Source of the DNA: Halanaerobiaceae bacterium
Lineage (GTDB): Bacteria; Bacillota; Halanaerobiia; Halanaerobiales; DTU029
Direction: 5' to 3'
DNA: 10,779 nucleotides
Assembly: GCA_012521855.1 (NCBI GenBank)
Contig: JAAYLO010000248.1
Coordinates: 1-10,779 of the forward strand
Shown piece by piece: positions 1-5,186 of this stretch (its first letter is position 1; every line of letters begins with the position of its first letter). Position numbers and translations under genes: made by a program. A model generated the notes under the pieces. It had not been told where the DNA came from. It was given only the letters and a program-made list of their open reading frames with translations, and made no database searches.

Positions 1-588
1 AGATTGGATCAGTTGTTTTTGATTATTTTTAATATATTCCTTCAGAAACTTATCTGTACTATCTTCTATCTGTTTAAAATAATTATTATAATAATAAACC
101 AGGAGATCAATGATTTCCTCCTTAACCTCCTCTGTCTGCCTTAAGATCTTCATTGCCAGCCACTTCCATTTTTCTGAAAAAGCAAAATTATTATTTATCC
201 ATTCAAAAGCCTCCTCTAATTTCCCCAGTTCTTCCGTAGTAATTTTTTTCTCAGCTAATGGTGCTAACATATAATAAGCCAGTTCTGTATTTGAAAGTTC
301 ACTGATTTGAGATATAAAATCCGGAATAGACTGGCCATCAGCTAAAAGGCCAAGGCCTACCCCTAAATAAACACCACTGAAATAATTCTCCACCACATTC
401 CTTCTCTCATCACCCAGGCTATTCCTTACTTTTTGTACAAAATTAATTATATCCTTATTGGCTTCTATTCCATATTCTTCGACCAGATCATTTGTTTCTT
501 TACTGCTCCCAATACGGGTAAGACTCATAATAAACTCAACAACCTGATCAGCAAAAAGCTTAACATCAAAACAATAATCCGGCTCCAT
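1..588 (-). CDS. ArsR-type long transcriptional regulator, N-terminal part (cut by left window edge)
   Basis: An open frame of 196 codons runs from an ATG at 588 to the window edge without a stop, so the C-terminus is missing. The start is well supported: AAGGGGTG ends six bases before the ATG. The visible protein is soluble and helical, opening MEPDYCFDVK and ending in an acidic/lysine-rich helix (FKQIEDSTDKFLKEYIKN). The N-terminal FDVK...VVEFIMSL pattern and the later F-x-x-x-x-x-x-x-x-L-x-x repeats resemble the roughly 200-residue N-terminal domain of long ArsR/SmtB-like regulators (DUF5937-like proteins), which carry their winged helix at the C-terminus. That helix would lie outside the window, so the DNA-binding role is inferred. 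The gene is divergent from the microprotein gene at 723, and the AT-rich gap between them holds inverted TTATCAC motifs. It could instead be an unrelated helical protein. Confidence 0.55.
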   Translation of the reverse strand, partial: MEPDYCFDVKLFADQVVEFIMSLTRIGSSKETNDLVEEYGIEANKDIINFVQKVRNSLGDERRNVVENYFSGVYLGVGLGLLADGQSIPDFISQISELSNTELAYYMLAPLAEKKITTEELGKLEEAFEWINNNFAFSEKWKWLAMKILRQTEEVKEEIIDLLVYYYNNYFKQIEDSTDKFLKEYIKNNQKQLIQS

Positions 589-656
589 AATTAGCACCCC
601 TTAAGATACTATTTAAATTGAGTGAAATATTATATTAATATTAACTTATAATTATA

Positions 657-698
657 TTATCACAGAATAAGCAAAAACAGAATATTATAAAGTGATAA
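657..698. repeat. Inverted TTATCAC / GTGATAA pair, possible operator
   Basis: TTATCAC at 657-663 and its exact reverse complement GTGATAA at 692-698 lie 28 bases apart in the 134-base divergent gap between the ArsR-like gene and the microprotein gene. The same half-sequence forms the arms of the palindrome at 827-847. The pair could be an operator or a weak transcript hairpin just upstream of the ribosome binding site. The surrounding DNA is so AT-rich that chance cannot be excluded. I found no clean -35/-10 pair for either gene in this gap. Confidence 0.35.
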
Positions 699-722
699 AA
701 AGAAAGAAAGGGGGATTATATA

Positions 723-827
723 ATGGGCAATTACTTAATTGACCTCTGCGGCGGTAATGAAGAACTTGCCTTTACGCTATTTCTAATCCTTATCCTTTTG
801 ATTCTGGGATTTATGAAAGGGTACTGA
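723..827 (+). CDS. 34-residue single-pass membrane microprotein
   Basis: ATG at 723 is preceded by a strong purine-rich ribosome binding site (AAAGGGGG at 707-714), and the frame runs 34 codons to TGA at 825-827. The protein has a short polar N-terminus (MGNYLIDLCGGNEE), one hydrophobic segment at about residues 15-30 made mostly of Leu, Ile and Phe, and a short tail ending MKGY. A rho-independent terminator follows at 883-911. These signs together mark a real, translated gene below normal length cut-offs. The layout, a Cys/Gly-containing polar head followed by one Leu/Ile/Phe helix, recalls the small membrane peptides common in spore-forming Firmicutes (YjcZ-like), but I cannot assign it to a family. 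It is divergent from the ArsR-like gene. Function is unknown. Confidence 0.6.
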   Translation: MGNYLIDLCGGNEELAFTLFLILILLILGFMKGY

Positions 828-847
828 TTTATCACAGTGTGATAAAT
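827..847. repeat. Perfect 10+1+10 palindrome at the microprotein stop codon
   Basis: ATTTATCACA (827-836), one G at 837, then the exact reverse complement TGTGATAAAT (838-847). It begins on the last base of the microprotein stop codon and lies before the terminator. With a one-base centre it cannot form a hairpin with a normal loop unless several central pairs stay open, so a protein-binding site is at least as likely as an RNA structure. The half-site TTATCAC recurs upstream of the gene at 657-663, and in inverted form at 692-698. Confidence 0.55.
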
Positions 848-882
848 ACCCACCTCCCTGATTGTATGGTAAACTTTCATAA

Positions 883-911
883 ACCGGCAGGTTCTTCCGG
901 CCGGTCTTTTT
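883..911 (+). terminator. Rho-independent terminator after the microprotein gene
   Basis: ACCGGC (883-888) pairs with GCCGGT (900-905) around an 11-base loop, followed by TCTTTTT (905-911). The T-tract favours plus-strand transcription from the microprotein gene. On the minus strand the hairpin is followed only by a short T run, so it may act weakly for the convergent zupT transcript, which ends seven bases away. Confidence 0.75.
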
Positions 912-917
912 ATATTC

Positions 918-1736
918 CTAAAATAACAACAGACTGAGAGCCATAACCAACATGCCTGCAATAAAACCATAAATCTCCTGATGATCCTTTCCGTATTTCC
1001 TGGAGGCAGGCAGTAATTCATCTATAGAGATATAGACCATTATCCCTGCCACTGAACCGAATAACAGGCCGAAAACAAGATCATTAAACAAGGCCCGGAA
1101 AATAAAATAACCTATCAAGGCTCCCAGAGGTTCTGACAGGCCGGAAAGGAAAGAATAATAAAAAGCCTTTTTCTTACTTCCCGTAGCGTAATATAATGGA
1201 ACCGCAACAGATATTCCCTCCGGGATATTGTGGATGGCAATAGCTATTGCTATAGAAACCCCTAATGCCGGATCAGACAGAGCAGCAGCAAATGCTGCCA
1301 GTCCTTCCGGGAAATTGTGGACGGCAATAGCCAGTGCGGAAAACATACCCATTCTTTGAAGACTGTTTTTATTATCTAACTTATCTTCCCTGAGGCCCAT
1401 TAATTTTGATTTTTCCCTCGGCTGGTGAGGGTTTTCTGCTTCGGGTACCAATTTATCAATAATCGAAATTACCAGAATACCCAGAAAAAAGGAAGCAGCA
1501 GCAACCCATCTTCCGGTACCTCCATGAAAATATGCCGTCAGGGACTCCTCTGCCTTTGGTAATATTTCCATAAAAGAAACATAAACCATGACGCCTGCTG
1601 AAAATCCCAGAGAAATAGAGAGAAATGATGTATTGGTCTTCTTTGTAAAAAAAGCCAGGAAGCTGCCTATTCCTGTAGCGAGGCCTGCAAGTAGTGTCAA
1701 CATAAATGCTAATAAAAAATTATCTATTTTGACCAC
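918..1736 (-). CDS. zupT: ZIP-family divalent metal transporter (ZupT type)
   Basis: This encodes an integral-membrane ZIP transporter that imports Zn(II), Fe(II) or related divalent metals into the cytosol. Numbered from the GTG at 1736, it has 272 residues, the family's usual size, with about eight hydrophobic segments. HNFPEG at 140-145 and HNIPEG at 169-174 are the paired metal-site motifs of transmembrane helices 4 and 5. A charged cytosolic loop at about 97-127 separates helices 3 and 4. It is monocistronic, with its own promoter at 1781-1809. The start is uncertain: the GTG at 1736 is part of the sequence AAGGGTGG that looks like the ribosome binding site, and an in-frame stop lies three codons further upstream. 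The next ATG, at codon 12, would cut into helix 1. A codon-4 ATA sits exactly six bases after AAGGGTG, the spacing used by neighbouring genes. Which metal is carried cannot be read from sequence. Confidence 0.93.
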   Translation of the reverse strand: MVKIDNFLLAFMLTLLAGLATGIGSFLAFFTKKTNTSFLSISLGFSAGVMVYVSFMEILPKAEESLTAYFHGGTGRWVAAASFFLGILVISIIDKLVPEAENPHQPREKSKLMGLREDKLDNKNSLQRMGMFSALAIAVHNFPEGLAAFAAALSDPALGVSIAIAIAIHNIPEGISVAVPLYYATGSKKKAFYYSFLSGLSEPLGALIGYFIFRALFNDLVFGLLFGSVAGIMVYISIDELLPASRKYGKDHQEIYGFIAGMLVMALSLLLF

Positions 1737-1754
1737 CCTTATCTATATAATTCT

Positions 1755-1769
1755 TAATAGTAACTATTA
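1755..1769. promoter_or_regulatory. 15-base palindrome in the zupT leader, possible operator
   Basis: TAATAGT (1755-1761), A at 1762, then ACTATTA (1763-1769) form a perfect 7+1+7 inverted repeat. It lies just downstream of the predicted zupT transcription start and upstream of its ribosome binding site, a position suited to a repressor. It does not match the Zur, MntR or Fur consensus that I know. The AT-rich context lowers confidence. Confidence 0.35.
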
Positions 1770-1780
1770 TTTATATTAGT

Positions 1781-1809
1781 ATTATAAAATATTATCATAG
1801 ATTTTTCAA
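1781..1809 (-). promoter_or_regulatory. Sigma-A promoter of zupT
   Basis: On the minus strand a -35 box TTGAAA (1809-1804), a 17-base spacer and a perfect -10 box TATAAT (1786-1781). Transcription would start near 1774, giving a leader of about 35-40 bases that contains the palindrome at 1755-1769. A Fur-like half-site TGATAAT (1797-1791) sits in the spacer without a matching second half. Confidence 0.8.
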
Positions 1810-1811
1810 TG

Positions 1812-1843
1812 AAAAAACTCCGGGCATATAGATAAACCCGGAG
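1812..1843 (-). terminator. Terminator of the PsbP-like gene (potentially bidirectional)
   Basis: CTCCGGG (1818-1824) and CCCGGAG (1837-1843) form a seven-pair GC-rich stem with a 12-base loop. On the minus strand it is followed by six T (complement of 1812-1817), about 20 bases after the stop codon of the exported protein gene. On the plus strand it is followed by C and seven T (1845-1851), so it could also stop transcription coming the other way. It insulates that gene from the zupT promoter just beyond. Confidence 0.88.
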
Positions 1844-1863
1844 CTTTTTTTAAAAATATAAAA

Positions 1864-2448
1864 CTAATCTGTAAAGCGGAAAGACTCTATTGCTTTATCT
1901 GCATAAGCACTGAATGTATCGAATTGATCATTAAGTGCCTGATAGGTAACAACATAGGCTTTCTTATTTTTTATGAACAGAATCTGCATGTTTTTTCCTT
2001 CCAGACTGACTCCCTGGTTACAGAGATTCAGACCGTAACTGATTTGATAGGCATCTACCCCTTTAACATTGAGCTTTATGGCATTTCCGTTTTTATATGT
2101 ATTAATGGGAGTCATAATATCAGAAACTAACTCCAGATTTTCTTCGCTCAATTCCAGGTAATCTTCCAGTGAAAAATTATATGCTGATATATCTTCAACA
2201 ATTACATTAATGGAAGCCCTGGCATTCATATCAGAAAAAACAACCATTTTTTCTATTGACGGCATATTTTCTACAGGAGTATCCACTACCATCCAATTTG
2301 AAGGATAAGATATACTGAAGTATTCATTTGTATGCTGGCTCCAGGCAACGGACTCAGCTCCTTTTACAATACCGGCAAATCCGCAAAAAATTGCTAAAAC
2401 CGTTAGAAAAGAAAATATACATCGTTTTCCCCGCAAATTATTAACCAT
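1864..2448 (-). CDS. Exported PsbP-like (DUF1795-type) protein
   Basis: This encodes a small secreted protein of 194 residues. It has a basic N-terminus (NNLRGKR), a hydrophobic signal segment at about 11-27 and a probable signal-peptidase site near residues 30-32 (VKGAES), with no proper lipobox. The mature part opens with NEYFSISYPSNWMVVD (41-56), the hallmark of the PsbP/DUF1795 fold, and ends with the aromatic ESFRF strand typical of such domains. Biochemical role is unknown; the family is found as extracytoplasmic or lipid-anchored domains in many Firmicutes. I chose the ATG at 2448 because AAGGGATG ends six bases before it. The upstream in-frame ATG at 2457 lies inside that ribosome binding site. 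A TATAAT-like -10 lies at 2482-2477 but with no good -35. The gene is monocistronic, with the terminator at 1812-1843. Confidence 0.8.
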   Translation of the reverse strand: MVNNLRGKRCIFSFLTVLAIFCGFAGIVKGAESVAWSQHTNEYFSISYPSNWMVVDTPVENMPSIEKMVVFSDMNARASINVIVEDISAYNFSLEDYLELSEENLELVSDIMTPINTYKNGNAIKLNVKGVDAYQISYGLNLCNQGVSLEGKNMQILFIKNKKAYVVTYQALNDQFDTFSAYADKAIESFRFTD

Positions 2449-2554
2449 CCACAACATCCCTTTCTTTTTTGATATAATTATATATTTATTTCCTTTTCCT
2501 TCTTTATCTTATTATTTTTTTCTAAAATAGTGATACATAAAAGAAACAGGCGGC

Positions 2555-2590
2555 ACAATAAAGAAACTCCCGGATGAATGATAACCGGGA
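2555..2590 (-). terminator. Probable terminator of tRNA-Arg
   Basis: On the minus strand TCCCGG (2590-2585) and CCGGGA (2573-2568) form a six-pair stem with an 11-base loop. It is followed by GTTTCTTTATTG, an interrupted T-tract. It lies 22 bases downstream of the tRNA 3' end. The tail is imperfect, so strength is uncertain. Confidence 0.5.
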
Positions 2591-2611
2591 ACACTGTATA
2601 AAAATGTTATA

Positions 2612-2688
2612 TGGTGAGGCTAACAGGATTCGAACCTGTGGCCTACAGATTAGGAATCTGTCGCTCTATCCTGCTGAGCTATAGCCCC
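2612..2688 (-). tRNA. tRNA-Arg, anticodon CCU
   Basis: The minus-strand sequence folds as a full cloverleaf of 77 bases including an encoded CCA end (2614-2612). The acceptor stem GGGGCTA pairs with TAGCCTC (one G-T pair). The D arm is GCTC/GAGC. The anticodon stem ACAGA/TCTGT holds the loop TTCCTAA, giving anticodon CCT (CCU in RNA), which reads AGG arginine codons. The T arm is ACAGG-TTCGAAT-CCTGT. The discriminator base is A. A consensus promoter lies directly upstream at 2713-2741. No repeat or integrase gene adjoins it, so there is no sign of use as an integration site. Confidence 0.97.
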
Positions 2689-2712
2689 ATGTTATGTTTT
2701 CCTTGCTTATTT

Positions 2713-2741
2713 ATAATACTATAAAAATAAATATTTGTCAA
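2713..2741 (-). promoter_or_regulatory. Consensus sigma-A promoter of tRNA-Arg
   Basis: On the minus strand a perfect -35 TTGACA (2741-2736), a 17-base spacer and a -10 TATTAT (2718-2713). Transcription should begin near 2706, about 18 bases before the mature tRNA 5' end. The -35 box starts only ten bases beyond the stop codon of the polyprenyl synthase gene, and no hairpin terminator separates them. Confidence 0.85.
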
Positions 2742-2751
2742 AGAAAAAATA

Positions 2752-3702
2752 TTATTTTTTTCTTGTAAGCTGACAGTTCAGAATATACCTCAATTCTTCC
2801 TTTGCCCTGTTTTCCGGTAATCTTTCCAGATATTTTTCTGCCCTTCCCAGAAACTTTTCAGCGATATTTCTGCTGTCCAGCAGAGTACCGCTTTCCAGAA
2901 GCAATTCCTTTATTTCAGAGATCTCCTTTTCACCTAAATACTCTTTTGACAGAAGATAAGATGCTCTTTCCTTATAATTATCTTTTTTCAACAAAAGGAT
3001 AATGGGCAGTGTATAGATACCGGTAATCAAATCCTGATCCGCTTCTTTCCCTATCTTTATTTTATTACCCGTAAAATCAAGCAAATCATCCTGAATTTGA
3101 AAAGACATACCCAGCTCCAGGGCAAATTTATACAGATTATACAGGTCTCTGCCCCGGACTCCTGTTTCATAAGCACCAATATAGCTGCATAAGGCAAATA
3201 AAAGGGCAGTTTTGCGTCTTATTCTCTTCAGGTAGTCATTTACAGATAGATCTGTATTGTATTTTCCCTCAAACTGGTCAATCTCCCCAATACAGATCAA
3301 GCTGACAACCTTGTTGAGTTTCAGCAGGCTCTCTCTGGAAAGATAGTCAGCAAAAAGACTATAAGCTTTGGTCAACAGGAAATCCCCGACAAAGACGGCT
3401 GCATTTTTACCGAATTTCTCCTGTGCTGTCATCTTTCCCCTCCTCAACTCTGCTTCATCTATAATGTCATCATGAATCAGGGTTGCCATATGGAGAAACT
3501 CCACACCTGCTGCCATGGGAAGCAGTTTGTCTTTATCACCATCTCCAAACTCAGCTGAAAGGAGGAGAAGAAGCGGCCGGAGTCTTTTGCCTCCTCCATT
3601 TATCAGATCATTAACAGCTATATCCAGAATCATTCTCCCTGACCTTGAATATCCGAGCATAAAATCATTCAATTTTTTTATTATAGCTTGATATCTATCC
3701 AC
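2752..3702 (-). CDS. Long-chain polyprenyl diphosphate synthase (DmkB/HepT type)
   Basis: This is a trans-isoprenyl diphosphate synthase that adds isopentenyl units to an allylic diphosphate, making the side chain of menaquinone or demethylmenaquinone. Numbered from the GTG at 3702 (316 residues, normal for the family), it shows the IPP-binding GGGKRLRP at about 36-43, the first aspartate-rich motif DDIID at 78-82 followed by RRGK, and the second motif QIQDDLLD at about 202-209. The fifth residue before DDIID is alanine (A73), as in long-chain synthases, rather than the bulky aromatic of farnesyl or geranylgeranyl synthases. The start at 3702 follows GGAAGTG at six bases. A GTG at 3711 would instead overlap the apbE stop as GTGA but lacks a properly spaced ribosome binding site. 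It is co-transcribed behind apbE. Exact chain length cannot be read from sequence. Confidence 0.93.
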   Translation of the reverse strand: MDRYQAIIKKLNDFMLGYSRSGRMILDIAVNDLINGGGKRLRPLLLLLSAEFGDGDKDKLLPMAAGVEFLHMATLIHDDIIDEAELRRGKMTAQEKFGKNAAVFVGDFLLTKAYSLFADYLSRESLLKLNKVVSLICIGEIDQFEGKYNTDLSVNDYLKRIRRKTALLFALCSYIGAYETGVRGRDLYNLYKFALELGMSFQIQDDLLDFTGNKIKIGKEADQDLITGIYTLPIILLLKKDNYKERASYLLSKEYLGEKEISEIKELLLESGTLLDSRNIAEKFLGRAEKYLERLPENRAKEELRYILNCQLTRKK

Positions 3703-3707
3703 AGAAA

Positions 3708-4763
3708 TCACTTCCGGGTTACAATATAAAAATCATCATTTAATAGTATAAGTTTATCTTGTAACCCCTCAGTCATTATTATACCTAAATCATCCTTAAC
3801 TACTACTGCCTCCACACCATCAAGTTTGTCTATTAACTGTAAACCTTTATCTATGCCCAGAAGAAACAGACTTGTAGAAAGAGCATCTGCATCAATGGAA
3901 TCATCAGTAATAATACTGGCACTGATAATACCGCTGTCAGCCGGATAGCCCGTAGCCGGGTCAATAATATGGTGGTACAAGATCCCGTCTTTTTCAAAAT
4001 ACCGCTCATAATTACCTGAAGTGACAATTGTTTTATCTTTTACTTCAAAACTGGCTATTGCACCGGGCATATCCCTTCTCGGGTCCTGAATTCCAATCTT
4101 CCAGGGAGTATTATCCGGTTTGCCTCCCATTACCAGAACATTACCCCCCAGGTTGATATAGGCACTCCTGATACCCTCTGCTTTCAACAGCTTCCGGATT
4201 TCATCAGCAGCATAACCCTTAACTATTGCCCCCAAATCCAGCTTCATTCCTTCTTTAAGCAATCTTACCTTGCTTCCTTCCTCATCTATTTCTATCCACC
4301 TGTAATTTACCCTGCCCCTTGCCACTTTTATTTCTTCACTTGAAGGCACCCTGGCCTGTTCTGTACCTATACCCCAGAGATCTACCAGTACACCCACACT
4401 GGGGTCAAATCTTCCTTCTGTGATTTCAGCATATTCCAGGGCTTTCCTGATAACCTGGATGGTATCATTACTGACAGAAACAAATTCCCCCTGACTATTA
4501 TTTATTCTATAAATATCACTGCCTTCAATGGTCTTACTCATCCTGTTTTCAATATCCTGCAGGAGTTCAAAACACCTGTCAAGCAGCTCTTCTGCTTTAT
4601 CTCCATATATCCTGATCTGGACTATAGTGTTCATTAAAAAGAAACTTCCTTCAGCCTGTGGACAGCCTGCCAGGTTGTTTTCCTGAAGCCTTATACGGAA
4701 AAAGGTAATACAGAGCATTAATATTACAAGAATTGAAAAGATAGTCCTGAAGTTTTTCGTCAT
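3708..4763 (-). CDS. apbE: ApbE-type FAD:protein FMN transferase, membrane-anchored
   Basis: This encodes a flavin transferase that uses FAD to attach FMN covalently to threonine of target proteins on the outer face of the membrane. It has 351 residues from the ATG at 4763, with a single hydrophobic anchor at about 8-22. Family motifs follow in order: FFLMNTIVQI (about 41-50), RFDPSVG (118-124), LDLGAIVKGYA (175-185), INLGG (203-207), SGNYERYF (249-256), HIIDPATGYP (265-274) and DADALST (291-297), the last holding Mg-binding residues. All core motifs are intact. The ATG at 4763 follows AAGGGTG by six bases. An upstream TTG at 4781 is before that site and unlikely. A consensus-like promoter lies at 4793-4821. 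The next gene, a polyprenyl synthase, starts within a few bases of the stop, which suggests a role in quinone- and flavin-linked electron transfer. No target protein is encoded in the window. Confidence 0.95.
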   Translation of the reverse strand: MTKNFRTIFSILVILMLCITFFRIRLQENNLAGCPQAEGSFFLMNTIVQIRIYGDKAEELLDRCFELLQDIENRMSKTIEGSDIYRINNSQGEFVSVSNDTIQVIRKALEYAEITEGRFDPSVGVLVDLWGIGTEQARVPSSEEIKVARGRVNYRWIEIDEEGSKVRLLKEGMKLDLGAIVKGYAADEIRKLLKAEGIRSAYINLGGNVLVMGGKPDNTPWKIGIQDPRRDMPGAIASFEVKDKTIVTSGNYERYFEKDGILYHHIIDPATGYPADSGIISASIITDDSIDADALSTSLFLLGIDKGLQLIDKLDGVEAVVVKDDLGIIMTEGLQDKLILLNDDFYIVTRK

Positions 4764-4792
4764 TGGCAACACCCTTATCAACTAATATTGTC

Positions 4793-4821
4793 AGTATAAA
4801 AGAATAAGATCATAAAGTCAA
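4793..4821 (-). promoter_or_regulatory. Sigma-A promoter of the apbE-polyprenyl synthase operon
   Basis: On the minus strand a -35 box TTGACT (4821-4816), a 17-base spacer and a -10 box TATACT (4798-4793). Transcription would start near 4786, leaving a leader of about 20-25 bases that holds the AAGGGTG ribosome binding site. The divergent yqhV-like gene must have its own promoter between 4822 and 4890, but I see no clean box pair there. Confidence 0.78.
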
Positions 4822-4911
4822 TTCAGCGGCCCTTTCATGTAATCAAAAATACTGCATATATATTTTATAGAATACAAAAGCAGATTCAAATCTACCGGGA
4901 GGTTATTTTTG

Positions 4912-5178
4912 ATGAAAATAAATAATGTCCTTTTTGTGATGATCTGTTTAAGAATATTTTCAGGACTGACAGAATTGGGGGCTGCCTGCCTTATGTATTA
5001 TTTCAAAAATGTCAATACTGCTATAAAAATAAATGCCATCCCCGGGCTTGTCGGCCCGCTGGTATTAATCCTGGTCAGTTCCCTCGGCCTGATTGAATTG
5101 AGCAGTAAAATAAATACGAAAAACCTGTTTCTCATAGCAGTTGGTGTATTCCTGATCCTGATTGGTTCAAGGAATTAG
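4912..5178 (+). CDS. yqhV: YqhV-like DUF2619 membrane protein
   Basis: This is a small integral-membrane protein of 88 residues with three predicted helices (about 5-29, 43-62 and 71-86). The segment LRIFSGLTELGAACLMYYF followed by AIKIN and GLVGPLVLI matches my recollection of the DUF2619 family, whose Bacillus member YqhV is encoded beside the spoIIIA sporulation genes. Function is unknown. The ATG at 4912 is preferred: GGGAGG at 4897-4902 lies nine bases upstream. A TTG at 4909 directly before it is the alternative. Here the gene is not next to spoIIIA genes. It diverges from apbE and converges on the VWA operon, with only eight bases between stop codons. Confidence 0.8.
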   Translation: MKINNVLFVMICLRIFSGLTELGAACLMYYFKNVNTAIKINAIPGLVGPLVLILVSSLGLIELSSKINTKNLFLIAVGVFLILIGSRN

Positions 5179-5186
5179 CGGGATTT

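Noticed and set aside
646..660. PerR-box-like sequence upstream of the microprotein gene
   Set aside because: The left half TTATAAT matches perfectly, but the right half matches only four of seven positions, and the region is nearly all A and T, so such matches are expected by chance.
731..1021. Minus-strand frame of 96 codons across the terminator and the zupT 3' end
   Set aside because: It runs antisense through the microprotein gene, the palindrome and the terminator, has no ribosome binding site, and its sequence is low-complexity Arg-rich. It is a shadow frame.
3700..3711. GTGA start/stop overlap between apbE and the polyprenyl synthase gene
   Set aside because: The overlapping GTG at 3711 has its ribosome binding site only two bases away. 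The GTG at 3702, six bases after GGAAGTG, fits the neighbours' pattern better. Protein alignment could reverse this choice.
4662..4673. LAGC in ApbE (residues 31-34), resembling a lipobox
   Set aside because: The hydrophobic segment ends at about residue 22 and is followed by RIRLQENN before LAGC. A lipobox should directly follow the hydrophobic core, so a plain N-terminal anchor is more likely. A secretion-signal predictor could overturn this.
4840..4875. Sporulation-type or sigma-A promoter for the yqhV-like gene
   Set aside because: CATATATA and TATAGA elements are visible, but none has a suitably spaced -35 partner, so I did not call a promoter.
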